From the NCBI GenBank assembly GCA_022969175.1, contig JALJPB010000006.1:1-64000 (forward strand): a stretch of 64,000 bases of DNA, written 5' to 3'. Shown one piece after another: positions 6,998 to 18,934 of this stretch. The position numbers and the translations under genes were made by a program. How positions within the stretch are numbered: position 1 is the first letter of the stretch; each line of letters starts with the position of its first letter. The DNA is from Colwellia sp. GTDB taxonomy: Bacteria; Pseudomonadota; Gammaproteobacteria; Enterobacterales; Alteromonadaceae. The notes beneath the pieces are model-generated. The model searched no databases and had not been told where the DNA came from. It was given only the letters and a program-made list of their open reading frames with translations.

Positions 6998-7723
6998 TTA
7001 TTCGTTGTCAGCATAAATATGATTATCGCCAGTTGCATAAGCCACTAAACGGCTTAGTTGGCTAAGAGATAAATTACATTCAGTTTGCCATTGATTAAAA
7101 CTCGCTTGTATAGCAGCTAAGCTTTTTTTACTTTGAAGGCCACCGTCGATAATGTGGTGCGCCCTAAAGTAGGCTTCAATGTCTCGGGTTAATAAAAAGG
7201 TATCCCTACCCAAAGCTCTCAATGCATAAGGTCCGGTATTACCACCCAAACGGTGACCATGCTTTTTAAGATAAGCCCATAAACCAATCAAATTGTCATC
7301 TGGCCAATTAGCCAAAAACTCACTGAAGCTATGACCGTTTTGTTGCTCTTCAAAGATCATTTGTGCGTTAGTTTTAATGGTTTTTACTTTGTTAAAGTTA
7401 CGGATGATTTTGGGATCTGCTGCTTTTCGCTCCATCATTTCTTCTGGCATCATTAAAACCTTGGTGATGTCGAAGTTAAAGAAGCTTTCTTCAAAATTAG
7501 GCCATTTGTTTTCTACTACTCGCCAAACAAAGCCCGATTGAAAAACTTTCTTGGTGAAAGCCGATAAAATACGATCATCACTGAGTGATGTTAATGTTTG
7601 ATGATCACTTTCATTACCTAACAAATGATGTAGTGCTTTTTTGCCGCCTTTTCGATCGGCGGCACGTTGATACAAGCTATTGAAAGATTCTAATACCGCT
7701 TTGCCATCAATTCTTCTATCCAT
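6998..7723 (-). CDS. DNA-3-methyladenine glycosylase I-like protein
   Basis: A 241-residue cytoplasmic protein of the Tag-related helix-hairpin-helix glycosylases that remove alkylated adenine. Supporting sequence: SAFTKKVFQSGFVWRVVENK, then the conserved IIRNFNKVKTIKTNAQMI segment, then a GHRLGGNTGPYALRALG stretch. It is about 50 residues longer than E. coli Tag and I do not see Tag's full set of zinc residues, so it is a relative and not a sure Tag. It starts five bases after the prlC stop and is probably co-transcribed with prlC. It meets the metal permease gene tail to tail. Confidence 0.75.
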   Translation of the reverse strand: MDRRIDGKAVLESFNSLYQRAADRKGGKKALHHLLGNESDHQTLTSLSDDRILSAFTKKVFQSGFVWRVVENKWPNFEESFFNFDITKVLMMPEEMMERKAADPKIIRNFNKVKTIKTNAQMIFEEQQNGHSFSEFLANWPDDNLIGLWAYLKKHGHRLGGNTGPYALRALGRDTFLLTRDIEAYFRAHHIIDGGLQSKKSLAAIQASFNQWQTECNLSLSQLSRLVAYATGDNHIYADNE

Positions 7724-7728
7724 AATAA

Positions 7729-9786
7729 TTACCCTTCAATGCCACAGTGGCGAAGTAATGCGGCTATTGCCGGCTCTCGGCCTCTAAAAGCTTTAAATAA
7801 TTGACTTGGCTCTTCACTGCCGCCTTTTTCAAGAATATTAATTAAGAAGTCATTGCCAACACTTTTGTCAAAAATACCTTGTTCTTCAAAACGAGAAAAG
7901 GCATCAGCAGATAATACTTCTGCCCATTTATAGCTGTAATAACCTGCGGCATAGCCACCACCAAAAATATGACCAAAACCATGTTGAAAACGATTGAAGT
8001 CTGGCGCTTTTATCACGGCATACTGCTGGCGTACATAATTGAGTACTTGCTGAATATGGGTACTGTTATCATCTGCATTGGGGTTATAAGTCGCATGCAT
8101 TTTAAAATCAAAAATACTGAATTCTATTTGACGTAACATTTGCATGGCCGACTGAAAGTTTTTTGCTGCCAGCATTTTATCTAACATTGCCTTTGGTAAA
8201 GGCTCTGAGGTTTCAAAGTGACCTGAAATAAAACTCAGTGCTTCTGGTTGCCAACACCAATTTTCTAGAAACTGGCTCGGTAGTTCCACTGCATCCCAAG
8301 GTACGCCGTTAATACCAGCAACACCACTGACATTAATTTGCGTTAGCATATGATGAATACCATGACCAAACTCATGAAACAAAGTAACCACTTCGTTGTG
8401 GGTGAATAATGCCGGTTTGTCGCCAACAGGGCCATTAAAATTGCAAGTTAAGTAAGCAACAGGTAATTGTATTTCACCGGTACTGAGTTCTCGACGGCCA
8501 ACACAGTCATCCATCCATGCGCCGCCCCTTTTTTTATCTCGGGCATATAAATCTAAATAGAAACTGCCACGCTGGTCATTGTTAATATCAAAAACATCAT
8601 AGAATTTAACATCCTTGTGCCAAGTATCAATATCGTCACGCTGCTTTATTGTTAAGCCAAATAAGCGATTAACGACTTCAAATAAGCCGGCAACTACCTT
8701 ACTCTCAGGAAAGTATGGACGTAGCTCTTCATCTGAAATTGAATAACGCTGCTGTTTCAGTTTTTCTGAGTAATAAGGCAAGTCCCAAGCTTGTAGGTTG
8801 GTTTGCTGGTATTCACTTTTAGCAAAATCCGTTAACTCTTGAAAATCTTGCTCTCCTTGGTGTTTCGATTTAATCGCTAAGCCTTCTAAAAAATTTAAAA
8901 CTTCATCTGTGGACGATGCCATTTTGGTCGCTAGAGACTTTTCTGCAAAACTTTCAAAATCTAGTAATAGCGCCAATTCATGACGAAGGCTTAATAATTC
9001 ATCCATAATACTGCTGTTATCAAATTCGCCGGCATTAGGACCTTGCTCAGAAGCGCGAGTAACAAAAGCACGATGAAGTTCTTCACGTAATTGTTGATTA
9101 TCACAATACATTAAAACCGGTAAGTAGCTTGGCATATCAAGGGTGAATAAATAGCCTTGCTGTTTTTTACTTGCCGCGAGCGATTGGGCTGCTTCTTTAG
9201 CACTTTCAGGTAAACCGGTTAATTGACTTTCATCAGTAATGGTCACGGTAAAAGCTTGTGTTGCATCAAGGACATTATTGCCAAAAGTAGAGCTTAACTC
9301 AGATAACCGAGTAACAATTTCACCGTAACGTTTTTTATCTTTGTCGTTTAGTGCGATGCCAGATAATTTAAAATCACGTAAGGCATTTTTAATGACCTTT
9401 TTTTGGGCAATGCTTAGCGTTTGGTATTCATCGCTGTTGCTTAACTGCTGATAGGCGAGAAATAACGCTTGGTTTTGGCCCACAAAGGTACTGTATTCAG
9501 ATAATAGCGGCAGGCATGTTTCATAAGCTTGACGTAATTCATCACTACTGATTACTGAATTCATATGTGAAACAGGCGACCATAACTTTGCCAAGGCATC
9601 ATCACTTTCATCCAGTGGCACAACTAAGTTCTGCCAAGTAAAGTCTTGATTATTATCTAGTACGTTAGCAAGCGTTTTTTTACAGTCACTGATGGCTTGC
9701 TCAATTGTTTCTTTTATTTGTTCGGGTTTTATTTGAGAAAACTGGGGTAAAATTTGAGTCGAAATTGGTGCTGATGAATGGGTCAT
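7729..9786 (-). CDS. prlC: Oligopeptidase A (M3 metallopeptidase)
   Basis: A 685-residue cytoplasmic zinc peptidase that breaks down short peptides, including cleaved signal peptides. The zinc motif HEFGHGIHH is near residue 470, with the second ligand region (ENWCWQPEAL) about 30 residues further on. Length and the N-terminal LSEYSTFVGQNQALFLAY region match E. coli PrlC well. The open frame starts three codons earlier with MII; I use MTHSSAP, as in PrlC proteins, though neither start has a strong ribosome site. The downstream glycosylase gene follows at once. Confidence 0.93.
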   Translation of the reverse strand: MTHSSAPISTQILPQFSQIKPEQIKETIEQAISDCKKTLANVLDNNQDFTWQNLVVPLDESDDALAKLWSPVSHMNSVISSDELRQAYETCLPLLSEYSTFVGQNQALFLAYQQLSNSDEYQTLSIAQKKVIKNALRDFKLSGIALNDKDKKRYGEIVTRLSELSSTFGNNVLDATQAFTVTITDESQLTGLPESAKEAAQSLAASKKQQGYLFTLDMPSYLPVLMYCDNQQLREELHRAFVTRASEQGPNAGEFDNSSIMDELLSLRHELALLLDFESFAEKSLATKMASSTDEVLNFLEGLAIKSKHQGEQDFQELTDFAKSEYQQTNLQAWDLPYYSEKLKQQRYSISDEELRPYFPESKVVAGLFEVVNRLFGLTIKQRDDIDTWHKDVKFYDVFDINNDQRGSFYLDLYARDKKRGGAWMDDCVGRRELSTGEIQLPVAYLTCNFNGPVGDKPALFTHNEVVTLFHEFGHGIHHMLTQINVSGVAGINGVPWDAVELPSQFLENWCWQPEALSFISGHFETSEPLPKAMLDKMLAAKNFQSAMQMLRQIEFSIFDFKMHATYNPNADDNSTHIQQVLNYVRQQYAVIKAPDFNRFQHGFGHIFGGGYAAGYYSYKWAEVLSADAFSRFEEQGIFDKSVGNDFLINILEKGGSEEPSQLFKAFRGREPAIAALLRHCGIEG

Positions 9787-10067
9787 AATAATCATTAAAT
9801 GAGAAACAGTGTTATAGATGTAATAACAGATCAGCCATTATTCAAGGTCTTAGTGTGAAATGATTGGTTAATTAAATTTTTTATCAACAGTAATGTTAAT
9901 GTATTGTATGAAGTGTAAACAGCATATGTCGGTAAAGTACCTGAAATATCAATACTTAGGCCTCAAAGGTTTTTCATTTGCATATGTCTCAAAGAGTCAT
10001 TAAATTAACAAAAAGTTATCATACCTTTTGTCCTATTTCTTATTTATTGTTAGTGAATTTAGTAGTT

Positions 10068-13000
10068 ATGCTTAAGTATTTACACCCTATCCCGATAAAA
10101 TTGCTCGCGGCTTTGCTTATCCTTTTAGTCATGCCTGCAAGTTTTGCTAAAATGAATAATTTGACGCTAAGCTCTTTGTCAGTAAAGGATGGTTTATCTC
10201 AAGGGACTATAAACGCAGTTATTGAAGATGATGCTGGCTTTATTTGGTTAGCAACTTCCAGTGGCATTAACATTTATGATGGTAATGTTATCAGACCATT
10301 TCTTGGTCCAAAGGACGTATTTAAAGATAAGAAAATTAACAATTTAATAAAAGATAACCAAGGACTCATTTGGATTAGCTCAGGTACAAATACACTATAT
10401 ACTTATGATCCAAAGACTGGGGATTATCAATTAATATTGTCAAAAATAGCTGAGAATAAAGACTACTCTATTAGTCATGTTTTAATTGGTGACCAGGGTA
10501 ATATTTGGATTTTAACTTCAAAGTCACTCGATTTATATAATAAGAATACCGGAGAGTATCAGGAGTTTATCAATTTTGAAGATCAGTTACCTAATCGAGA
10601 ATTAATGTACCAGATGAGTCAATATGACGGTGTACTTTATTTAAGTTCTCGTATTGGCGTTTTTGCTATTAATAAAGCATCGAAACAGTGGAAGAAACTA
10701 CCCAAAATTGAGTATGACAATACCAATGTTAAAACCTTTAATCCTGCGAGCTCTTCTGTTGTTTATACCTTGCATGCCAGCAGTCGTCTTTTATATATAG
10801 GGACAGCGGATGGTTTCTTTACCATAGACACCTCAGAGATTAAAGCTTATATAGTTGACAAGAAAGTATTGAATGACTATCAATTACTCATTGAAAATAC
10901 CGCGACTAGGCGGTTATTTTCCGATGATAAATTGCTGTATATCGCTACAGATAAAGGTTTATTTACGGCAAATTTAATAGACAATTCAATTGAGTTTATT
11001 TTGGGTTTTAGCGATTATTATGATGATATCACCGATAATAAAATTCAAGCTATCATAAAAGATCGAGACGGTACCCTTTGGTTAGGTTCACCAGCTAAAG
11101 GAGTTTATCTTTGGAATCCTAAAAGAGAACTGTTTACAAATTACCGTTATAAAAGTAAGAGCTCAGCAAGTTTGAGCTATAACGCAGTCTGGAGTACTTT
11201 TTCTAATCCCGAAAATGAAAATTTATTATGGATAGGCACTTCCAACGGCTTGAATGCCATTGACTTGAAGCAAAATAAAGTTACTCAGTATATGGTTAAT
11301 ACCGATAGCAAAAGTATTTATACCCAGAGTTATATCTATATTATTCAAACATTAAATGAACAACAATTACTTATATCTACCCCAAAAGGTGTACGGTTGT
11401 TCGATATTGTTCAACAGCAATATATTAAGCTACCTTTTAGCCCGATGATAAATGATTTATTAGCATTTAATCAATATTACATTTCCATGGTGAATGATTA
11501 TTTGTGGTTGGCCAATGAAAAAGGTTTTTACCGCATTAACATTAAAACTCAGTACATTGAAAGATTAGAGGCCCTGAATACGCAGTTTCCAAATGGTAGT
11601 GGCTTGAGAATGCTAGATTTTTTACCTGGTAATGATGCAGCCATATTTACTAGCAATAATGCCTTGTGGAGTTATGATCATAAAAAGAAGCATTTAAAAC
11701 AGATTTACCAACAGCCCAATATATTAAAAGAAGAAGTTTTAGACATCAGTAACTGGGCTATTGATGGTCAAAATATTCTTTGGTTAAGCTTTTCAACTAA
11801 AGGAATTGTTGGTTTAGCACTTGATACCTTTGAGGCTAAATACTTTTATAATCATGCCAATTCGATTATAGATGATAACGTTTATGGTTTGATGACCGAT
11901 ATTGACGGGGATGTTTGGTTTTCTAGCCATAATGGTTTGTATATGTTGGACGATGAAAGCCATCATATCAGCCATTATTCAACAGAAAATGGTTTAGGCG
12001 CGACAGAATTTAATTCCCGTGCGTATGCTAAGATAAATGATGATCTTTTTGCTTATGGCTCTATGGAAGGGGTAAGTATATTCTCTCCTTCCCAATTAAA
12101 AAATGCCTATAGCGAGGAAAATTTTAAAGTTCAAATAAGTAAAGTCAATATATTATCTCGGCACTTAATAACCCCTTTGATAATAGCTAATGATACCGTT
12201 TTTAATTTAAATTATAACGATGTTGGCATTCGGGTCGATTATTCAACTTTTTCATTTCTCTCTGATGATAAAATTGAATATGATTTCCGATTGACGGGTG
12301 AAACTAATCTGGTTTATCCACCCAGTAAAGAAAGTTACATTACCTTTGCAAGCCTTCCCTCTGGAGATACAAGTCTAACTGCTCGGGCGAAATCACCCAA
12401 AACAGGGCATTATTCAGCGCCGATAATACTTCACTTTAAAGTAAGTTATGCTCCATGGCGTTCGCCAATGGCATTTACCTTATATGCGGTTATAGCGGCC
12501 CTAATGTTCATGTTGTGGTATAGGTATCGTCAAGTACAACGACAATTACTATTAGATGTTCATGAACAGGTTAAATATCGTGAAAAGCGTCTACAGCTTG
12601 CGCTAACTGGCAGTAATTTAGAGGTTTGGGATTGGCAATCAGATGATGATTTGATATTTGGTAAGCGCATTACTTTGGATCTTGGCTACAAAAATGAAGC
12701 TTTATTTTATAGTTTTAATAACCATGTAAAATTAATTCATCCCGATGACAGAGAAAACTTTTTAACTCTGTGGCAGCTCTTTATTGCTAATGCCAATTTA
12801 GAGGATAACTTTTCGTGCTCCTATCGATTAAAAACGGTTGATGGTCAATGGCTTTGGTATAAAGATTTGGCAAAAATTGTTGCGATAGACAGTGAGGGTA
12901 AACCGAGCCGAGTTACCGGTTCTTATACTAATATTACCGAATCACGAGCAAATGAAGAACGCGCTCAATTTTATGGCGATGCTTTTAAACAAACCCAAGA

Positions 13001-14681
13001 TTGGGTATTAATTATTGATGAAAAAATAAGCCGTGTTACTGCCAATCACTCCATGCGAAGAGTTTTTGGTTGGACTGATGAGGTTTTCGCCTTTGACGCA
13101 AATATTTTAGGGGTAGGAGAGAAAAGACAAGCATTTTACCAACATTTACTTTTATCATTAAAAGTAGGCGAGCATTGGTCTGGTGAAGAGTTAATTACCA
13201 CCGCAAATAATGAACAACACCATGTGGTGGTTAATATCAGTGCCGCAAGAAACTCAGTAACCAATAATATCCACTACATTTGCATTTTTACAGACATTAG
13301 TGCACAAAAAAGTGCTGAAAATGAACTTAGGTTTTTAGCCAATTATGACTACTTAACCGGTTTACCTAATCGTTCGTTACTATTAGAGCGTATCCAACAT
13401 GCGATTAACCACGCTAAACGTCATAAGAATTTAATTGCTTTGTTCTTTATTGACCTCGACCGTTTCAAGCAGGTCAATGATTCTCTAGGTCATGATTATG
13501 GCGATTTGCTACTAAAAGAGATTACTAAACGTTTATTACTGGTATTGCGTACAGAAGACACGGTTGCCCGGATTGGTGGTGATGAATTTGTTATTTTACT
13601 TGAGTCATTCAACACTAATCAGTTAGGAACAATTGCTCAAAAAATAATTGCATCGATTGAAGAACCGGTCCAACTTAAAAATAATAAAGTGAGTGTTGGC
13701 GCGAGTATTGGCATCGCCCTTTATCCGGAAGATGCTGTTAATTCTGAAAAATTATTACGTAATGCCGATATGGCTATGTATCATGCTAAACAGTTAGGAC
13801 GTAATAACTTTCAATTCTTTACCGATGAAATGAACTTCAAAGCGAAAGAACGCTTAAGTCAAGAATCCAAAATTAAGCAAGCGGTAAAAAATAACGAATT
13901 TATTAATTACTACCAACCTATTGTTAACGCTCATACAGGTAAGGCCGTTGGTTTTGAATTATTAATGCGTTGGAAAAGCCCTGAAGGAATGATTCCACCT
14001 GATCAGTTTATTCCTTTGTCAGAAGAGCTTGGTTTAATCATTGAAATGACAGAGTCAGCCTTAGATAGAGGTCTCAGAGTTTTAAAACAATGGTGTAAAG
14101 TACGTGAAGGATTATATTTATCAGTAAATTTAGCCGCCCAACACTTTGCTAAAGATTCTCTCGTTCCTTACATAGAGCGTTTATTACATTCACATCACTT
14201 ACCTGCGAGTTCATTAAGAATTGAAGTTACAGAAAGTGCTTTACTAAGTGAACCCGAAAAATCTATTCAAACAATGTGCGCTTTATCAAAGCTTGGTGTA
14301 AGTTTGGCGCTGGATGATTTTGGCACCGGATTTTCTTCACTTTCTTATTTGAAACAATTACCTTTAGATATTATAAAAGTTGACCGAAGTTTTGTTGAAG
14401 GTATTGGAAAAAATAAAGCTGATGAAGCGATTGTTGATACCACGTTAGTATTAGCTAAACGGCTCAATATGTATTGTATCGCTGAAGGAGTAGAGACCAA
14501 AGAGCAATTGAGATATTTAGTGGCTAAAAATTGCCATTACATTCAAGGATATTTGTATTCCAAGCCCCTGCCAGGATTAGATGTGATGAAAATGTTAATG
14601 ATTAATGAAACAGATTTAATTGTTACTCGTCCTTGTAGTGAGGTTGTTGTACCATCAACTGAGCTTGAAAATAACAAATAA
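10068..14681 (+). CDS. Propeller-sensor PAS GGDEF-EAL cyclic-di-GMP protein
   Basis: A large sensor of about 1,537 residues. Residues 1-27 are a signal peptide. About 30-720 form the two-component-regulator beta-propeller repeats (for example [20 protein letters not shown]), then a Y_Y_Y domain near 730-800, a membrane helix near 805-825, two PAS domains (about 840-1080), GGDEF (1110-1270) and EAL (1275-1530). GGDEF is intact (ARIGGDEF near 1167) with an RTED inhibitory site five residues before it, so cyclase activity is likely. The EAL signature is ELL, but DDFGTG is kept, so phosphodiesterase activity is plausible. I chose ATG 10068 since it begins the signal peptide; the frame is open from 9978 and the ribosome site is weak. 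Confidence 0.85.
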   Translation: MLKYLHPIPIKLLAALLILLVMPASFAKMNNLTLSSLSVKDGLSQGTINAVIEDDAGFIWLATSSGINIYDGNVIRPFLGPKDVFKDKKINNLIKDNQGLIWISSGTNTLYTYDPKTGDYQLILSKIAENKDYSISHVLIGDQGNIWILTSKSLDLYNKNTGEYQEFINFEDQLPNRELMYQMSQYDGVLYLSSRIGVFAINKASKQWKKLPKIEYDNTNVKTFNPASSSVVYTLHASSRLLYIGTADGFFTIDTSEIKAYIVDKKVLNDYQLLIENTATRRLFSDDKLLYIATDKGLFTANLIDNSIEFILGFSDYYDDITDNKIQAIIKDRDGTLWLGSPAKGVYLWNPKRELFTNYRYKSKSSASLSYNAVWSTFSNPENENLLWIGTSNGLNAIDLKQNKVTQYMVNTDSKSIYTQSYIYIIQTLNEQQLLISTPKGVRLFDIVQQQYIKLPFSPMINDLLAFNQYYISMVNDYLWLANEKGFYRINIKTQYIERLEALNTQFPNGSGLRMLDFLPGNDAAIFTSNNALWSYDHKKKHLKQIYQQPNILKEEVLDISNWAIDGQNILWLSFSTKGIVGLALDTFEAKYFYNHANSIIDDNVYGLMTDIDGDVWFSSHNGLYMLDDESHHISHYSTENGLGATEFNSRAYAKINDDLFAYGSMEGVSIFSPSQLKNAYSEENFKVQISKVNILSRHLITPLIIANDTVFNLNYNDVGIRVDYSTFSFLSDDKIEYDFRLTGETNLVYPPSKESYITFASLPSGDTSLTARAKSPKTGHYSAPIILHFKVSYAPWRSPMAFTLYAVIAALMFMLWYRYRQVQRQLLLDVHEQVKYREKRLQLALTGSNLEVWDWQSDDDLIFGKRITLDLGYKNEALFYSFNNHVKLIHPDDRENFLTLWQLFIANANLEDNFSCSYRLKTVDGQWLWYKDLAKIVAIDSEGKPSRVTGSYTNITESRANEERAQFYGDAFKQTQDWVLIIDEKISRVTANHSMRRVFGWTDEVFAFDANILGVGEKRQAFYQHLLLSLKVGEHWSGEELITTANNEQHHVVVNISAARNSVTNNIHYICIFTDISAQKSAENELRFLANYDYLTGLPNRSLLLERIQHAINHAKRHKNLIALFFIDLDRFKQVNDSLGHDYGDLLLKEITKRLLLVLRTEDTVARIGGDEFVILLESFNTNQLGTIAQKIIASIEEPVQLKNNKVSVGASIGIALYPEDAVNSEKLLRNADMAMYHAKQLGRNNFQFFTDEMNFKAKERLSQESKIKQAVKNNEFINYYQPIVNAHTGKAVGFELLMRWKSPEGMIPPDQFIPLSEELGLIIEMTESALDRGLRVLKQWCKVREGLYLSVNLAAQHFAKDSLVPYIERLLHSHHLPASSLRIEVTESALLSEPEKSIQTMCALSKLGVSLALDDFGTGFSSLSYLKQLPLDIIKVDRSFVEGIGKNKADEAIVDTTLVLAKRLNMYCIAEGVETKEQLRYLVAKNCHYIQGYLYSKPLPGLDVMKMLMINETDLIVTRPCSEVVVPSTELENNK

Positions 14682-14739
14682 TGCCCACATAGTATGTATT
14701 ATATTTTTGGCGTATTTCAGCAATTATGAGGTTTTATTC

Positions 14740-16104
14740 ATGACACAAACAATAGCAGCACATTTTGACTTTCTGGCCATTGGTGCCGGCAGTGGTGGTA
14801 TAGCTTCGGCGAATCGAGCAGCGAAACACGGACAAAAAGCTGCAGTAATTGAAGCAAAAGTTATTGGTGGCACTTGTGTTAATGTTGGTTGTGTTCCTAA
14901 AAAAGCGATGTGGTATGCCGGACAAATTTCTGATGCCCTGCGCTATGCCGCAGATTATGGTTTTAAAGCACCATTACAATCATTTGATTGGGCGACGCTA
15001 GTTAAAAATCGTGAGGCCTATATTGAGCGTATTCATGGTGCGTATCAGCGAGGGTTTGATAGCAACGGTGTAACGGTAATTGACGGTTTTGCAAAATTTG
15101 TTAATAAAAATACCGTTGAAGTTAATGGTAAGTTTTATAGTGCAGATCATATTGTTATCGCCACCGGAGGTCGTCCGCAAATTCCCACTATTGAGGGGGC
15201 GGAATTTGGCATCGACTCAGATGGATTTTTTGCTTTAACCGAACAGCCTGAATCGGTTGCTGTAGTCGGCGCAGGTTATATTGCCGTTGAATTGGCCGGT
15301 GTATTTCATGCACTTGGCAGTAAAACCAGTTTAGTTGTACGTAACGAAAAGCCATTACGTAGTTTCGATGATATGTTAAGTAATACCCTTGTTGAGCAAA
15401 TGGAACGACATGGGCCAACTCTGCATAATCATAGTACGCCAGAGCGCATCGAAAAATTAACCGATGGCCGTTTAGTGATTCACCTAACAAACGGCAAATC
15501 ACTTGATCCTGTTCATACTTTGGTTTGGGCAATTGGCCGAGAGCCAGCGACTGATAAAATTAACTTGTCATCAGCTGGCGTTGAGCTTAATAGCCGAGGT
15601 TTTATTTCCACTGACAAGTACCAAAATACTAACGTTGAAGGTATTTATGCGGTAGGTGATAATACCGGTCGAGCACAGTTAACTCCCGTTGCTGTTGCTG
15701 CAGGTCGCCGTTTAGCCGAGCGTTTATTTAACAATAAACCCGATGAGCACCTAGATTATTCAACTATAGCCACTGTGGTGTTTAGTCACCCTGTTATCGG
15801 TACTGTCGGCTTGACAGAAAAAGAAGCAGTTGAACAATACGGTGAAGATAATATATGCGTTTATACTTCTCAGTTTACCGCTTTATATCAAGCGATCACT
15901 ATAGACTATCGTGAGCCAACACGAATGAAATTAGTTTGTACCGGTGCAGATGAAAAAATAGTTGGTATTCACAGTATTGGCTTTGGCAGTGACGAGTTAT
16001 TGCAAGGCTTTGCCGTGGCAATGAAAATGGGCGCCACTAAAGCTGATTTTGATAATACTATTGCTATTCATCCAACGTCGGCTGAAGAGTTTGTTACTAT
16101 GTAG
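14740..16104 (+). CDS. gor: Glutathione-disulfide reductase
   Basis: A 454-residue cytoplasmic FAD enzyme that reduces oxidised glutathione with NADPH. FAD fold at [17 protein letters not shown] (residues 15-31); redox pair Cys46 and Cys51 in [18 protein letters not shown] fold near [14 protein letters not shown]; second FAD site [11 protein letters not shown]-terminal HPTSAEEF with the catalytic His of the partner subunit. Length is typical. TGAGG at 14727-14731 lies 8 bases before the ATG at 14740, so the longer upstream frame is discarded. It stands alone between the sensor gene and a small hypothetical. Confidence 0.96.
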   Translation: MTQTIAAHFDFLAIGAGSGGIASANRAAKHGQKAAVIEAKVIGGTCVNVGCVPKKAMWYAGQISDALRYAADYGFKAPLQSFDWATLVKNREAYIERIHGAYQRGFDSNGVTVIDGFAKFVNKNTVEVNGKFYSADHIVIATGGRPQIPTIEGAEFGIDSDGFFALTEQPESVAVVGAGYIAVELAGVFHALGSKTSLVVRNEKPLRSFDDMLSNTLVEQMERHGPTLHNHSTPERIEKLTDGRLVIHLTNGKSLDPVHTLVWAIGREPATDKINLSSAGVELNSRGFISTDKYQNTNVEGIYAVGDNTGRAQLTPVAVAAGRRLAERLFNNKPDEHLDYSTIATVVFSHPVIGTVGLTEKEAVEQYGEDNICVYTSQFTALYQAITIDYREPTRMKLVCTGADEKIVGIHSIGFGSDELLQGFAVAMKMGATKADFDNTIAIHPTSAEEFVTM

Positions 16105-16154
16105 TTTTGGGTCTGGAAATTGAAAACACAATAGTTGTAATTTCTGGAGGTTAA

Positions 16155-16556
16155 ATGCAAGAGCACGGTTCATTTGAAATTGAAGTTACGGGTCAAACAA
16201 TTCGAGTTAAATTGTTTGACCAGTGGAATTATGAAACTACAATTCGTTTTTGTCATGAAGTTAAATTAATAGCCCTCACAATATCAGATAAACCCTGGGC
16301 TTGTTTAGTTGATTTGTTAGACTGGGAGTTGGGGACACCAGATATTTGGGCACCATTGGAAGACGCAAATATTTGGTCTAGTAATCATAACCAAAAATAT
16401 GAAGCTAGTGTTTCTAAATTAGCAGTTCACAAGCATCTGATGAAAAAAAGTGATGAAACATTTATTGGCGTGCAAACAAATGCTTTTGATAATATTCCAG
16501 ATGCTTTAGCTTGGTTGGAGGAAGTTGGCATAAGAACAACTAACCTTAATGATTAA
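16155..16556 (+). CDS. Hypothetical protein, possible STAS/SpoIIAA-like fold
   Basis: A 133-residue cytoplasmic protein preceded by a strong ribosome site (CTGGAGG, 16145-16151). Alternating strands and helices such as FEIEVTGQTIRVKLFDQWN and WACLVDLLDWE hint at a SpoIIAA-like fold, seen in small regulators, but no signature residue confirms it. It follows gor by 50 bases and may share its transcript. I do not know its role. Confidence 0.7.
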   Translation: MQEHGSFEIEVTGQTIRVKLFDQWNYETTIRFCHEVKLIALTISDKPWACLVDLLDWELGTPDIWAPLEDANIWSSNHNQKYEASVSKLAVHKHLMKKSDETFIGVQTNAFDNIPDALAWLEEVGIRTTNLND

Positions 16557-16856
16557 AGAGAATTCAAATTCATATTATCTGAAACTGTTAACATGAAATT
16601 ATATTTATAAAATGTTTTGATACGAGCAATAAATAAATATCTTCGAGTTATCGGCACTCACTTTCTGTGTTATTTTTCTTTTTAAGTTAACAATTCATCA
16701 TCGTTTCAGAACATTCGTTTAAAGTTAGGTTAATTATTCTATTAGCCTGTATTAACCCATTTCTTCTATTCACAATACTTTATATATTCTTGTTAAATTT
16801 ACATTTCTTGCCTAGGCTATTAATTACACTTTGCTTAGCATATTCGCAGGAATAAA
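16557..16856 (+). other. 300-base AT-rich intergenic region before the chemotaxis cluster
   Basis: No open frame and no RNA gene seen. It must hold the promoter of the chemotaxis operon. I looked for the flagellar sigma28 pattern (TAAA then GCCGATAA) and did not find a good match, so the promoter type is unresolved. Confidence 0.5.
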
Positions 16857-18065
16857 ATGTCTATTGAGAAACAGCAAGAGTTACAAAAAAAAGTATCGTT
16901 AAGTTTTATTACGCTATGTTTGTGTTTAGCCATTGCGCTCATTTATGGCCAAGCAGGTGAGGGTAGTCTGATGGTGACAGGTGTTATCAGTGTGCTTTCT
17001 ATTGCAGCCGCTATTTTCTTACATCAATGCCAGCAACAATTAGATCAACTGTTCATCCAACAAGCCGATACAGTGAGTAAAACCCAACAAAGCAATTCCC
17101 AAGATAGTATACATGTTGAACAATACCTTGATTTAGCCTATCAAATCATCGAAGTGTGGGCTGGACAAACCGACTTAGCGCGTGGTCAGGGCGATGAAAA
17201 TATTAATAAGCTTGCAAATGATTTTGCACAAATAAAAGAACAATTATCTGAAGCCATTGAAACATCACGAGCCACTTCTGGTGAAATGAGTGGTGATAAT
17301 GGCCTTACTCATATTATTAGCCAATCTGAAAATTCACTTAATGGCATTATTAAATCGCTACACGATGCCATGGTAGGGCGAGATCAAATACTCAGTGAAA
17401 TAAATAGTTTGTCAGCCATTGCCGAAGAGTTATCTAAAATGGGGGATGAAGTGGCGGGCATTGCTTCACAAACTAATTTACTCGCCCTTAATGCCGCAAT
17501 TGAAGCCGCCCGAGCAGGAGAGGCAGGCAGAGGATTTGCGGTAGTAGCTGACGAGGTTAGAACACTTTCAACTCGTTCTGGTGAAACGGGATCACGTATT
17601 ACTAAAACGATAGAACAAGTGAACGCTACTCTGCAAAATACCCTAACTAAAACTCAAGAGTTTACAGACCATGATGCTTCTTTAATCCATGCAGCGGAAG
17701 AGACTATCAAACAAGTTATTGAAAATTACAGCGAAGCAGGTGAAAAAATCATCCTTAGTGCCAATCAGCTTGAACAAGAAAATACGACAGTGCAGTTAGC
17801 AATAGATGAGGTTTTAGTTTCACTACAGTTTCAAGACCGTGTTAGCCAAATTCTAGGTCATGTCTTTGATGATATGAATAAACTCGCGCCAAACTACCAT
17901 CAGTGTCAACAAGCTTTAAGTAACGGCGAAACAATCACACCTGTCGATATCACTCAGTGGCTTGATAACATAAAACAAACTTATACTACCCTTGAGCAAG
18001 TTGCTGCCCATGATGGCAAGGGTCAAAAGCAAAGCAGTAATGAAGATGAAATCACCTTTTTTTAA
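16857..18065 (+). CDS. Methyl-accepting chemotaxis protein without ligand domain
   Basis: A 402-residue signal transducer. Two adjacent membrane helices (about residues 12-30 and 36-54, [11 protein letters not shown] and [16 protein letters not shown]) leave only a few residues outside, so there is no periplasmic sensor and no HAMP domain that I can see. The coiled-coil signalling region carries the hairpin tip [20 protein letters not shown] and [18 protein letters not shown], the site for CheA and CheW. The tail ends in DEITFF with no pentapeptide for CheR tethering. AGGAATAAA precedes the ATG. As first gene of the cluster it probably reports a membrane or internal signal. Confidence 0.88.
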   Translation: MSIEKQQELQKKVSLSFITLCLCLAIALIYGQAGEGSLMVTGVISVLSIAAAIFLHQCQQQLDQLFIQQADTVSKTQQSNSQDSIHVEQYLDLAYQIIEVWAGQTDLARGQGDENINKLANDFAQIKEQLSEAIETSRATSGEMSGDNGLTHIISQSENSLNGIIKSLHDAMVGRDQILSEINSLSAIAEELSKMGDEVAGIASQTNLLALNAAIEAARAGEAGRGFAVVADEVRTLSTRSGETGSRITKTIEQVNATLQNTLTKTQEFTDHDASLIHAAEETIKQVIENYSEAGEKIILSANQLEQENTTVQLAIDEVLVSLQFQDRVSQILGHVFDDMNKLAPNYHQCQQALSNGETITPVDITQWLDNIKQTYTTLEQVAAHDGKGQKQSSNEDEITFF

Positions 18066-18200
18066 GTGATTAAATTATCAGCAATTCAAATGAGCAAATA
18101 TAAAAATTTGAACTATGCTTTTAAGTAATTAAAAAATAAAATTAATTAATTTTATCAAAAAAATCATATTCTAATAATTAAAAAAAGTGGCTGTAATTCA

Positions 18201-18563
18201 ATGAGTAAAACTATTTTAATCGTAGATGATTCCGCAAGTATAAGGCAAGTTGTATCAATCACTCTTAAGGGGGCAGGATATGAGGTGATTGAAGCTGTTG
18301 ATGGTAAAGATGGCTTGAGTAAATTAGATGGTAAAAGAGTTCACTTAATTATATCCGATGTCAACATGCCAAATATGGGCGGTATCGAGATGGTCAAAGC
18401 GATAAAACAGCTTCCTTCCTATAAATTTACGCCAATAATTATGTTAACGACTGAAGCCTCAGATGATATGAAAGCCCAAGGGAAATCGATAGGAGCCAAA
18501 GCTTGGATGGTTAAACCATTTAAACCTGAGCAAATGTTGCAAGCTGTTAGCATGTTAACTTAA
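18201..18563 (+). CDS. cheY: CheY-like response regulator
   Basis: A 120-residue single receiver domain. Asp9-Asp10 bind magnesium, Asp53 (LIISDVNMPNMGG) accepts phosphate, Thr82-83 and Lys105 (WMVKPFKP) complete the site. With no output domain it works by protein contact, as CheY does at the motor or as a phosphate sink. It begins the tight gene run towards CheA, which should phosphorylate it. Confidence 0.9.
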   Translation: MSKTILIVDDSASIRQVVSITLKGAGYEVIEAVDGKDGLSKLDGKRVHLIISDVNMPNMGGIEMVKAIKQLPSYKFTPIIMLTTEASDDMKAQGKSIGAKAWMVKPFKPEQMLQAVSMLT

Positions 18564-18580
18564 GCAGCGAAGGACAGAAT

Positions 18581-18934
18581 ATGGCGGAAATAAAAATCAC
18601 CCAAAAGCGCAATAACAGCACTGAGATCATCATTAGTGGTGAGCTCACAATATACTGTGCAGTGGATTTTTATCAGCAACATATAAAAGCAATAAAACTT
18701 AAACCTCTCACCATACTATACCTGTCAGACATAGATGAAGTTGATACTGCAGGAGTACAACTACTCATTATGTTATTCAAAGAAATAAGTCGTCAACAAA
18801 GCCAATGTCAAATAAATTCAATCAGTCGTGCTTTACAAGATTACAGCAATATATTTCGTCTTGATCATTACTTTACACTTCATGGAAGTGATAACGAACC
18901 GACAACTGAAATAAGCTCAGAAGGGCAATTATGA
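18581..18934 (+). CDS. STAS-domain protein in the chemotaxis operon
   Basis: A 117-residue anti-sigma-factor-antagonist-like protein. The STAS core shows ISGELTIYCAVDFYQQ and DEVDTAGVQLLIML, with Thr56 where SpoIIAA proteins carry the phosphorylated Ser/Thr. Its stop overlaps the cheA start (ATGA at 18931-18934), so the two are made together. Such STAS proteins recur beside cheA in aquatic gammaproteobacteria; the partner kinase or phosphatase is not in this window. Confidence 0.85.
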   Translation: MAEIKITQKRNNSTEIIISGELTIYCAVDFYQQHIKAIKLKPLTILYLSDIDEVDTAGVQLLIMLFKEISRQQSQCQINSISRALQDYSNIFRLDHYFTLHGSDNEPTTEISSEGQL

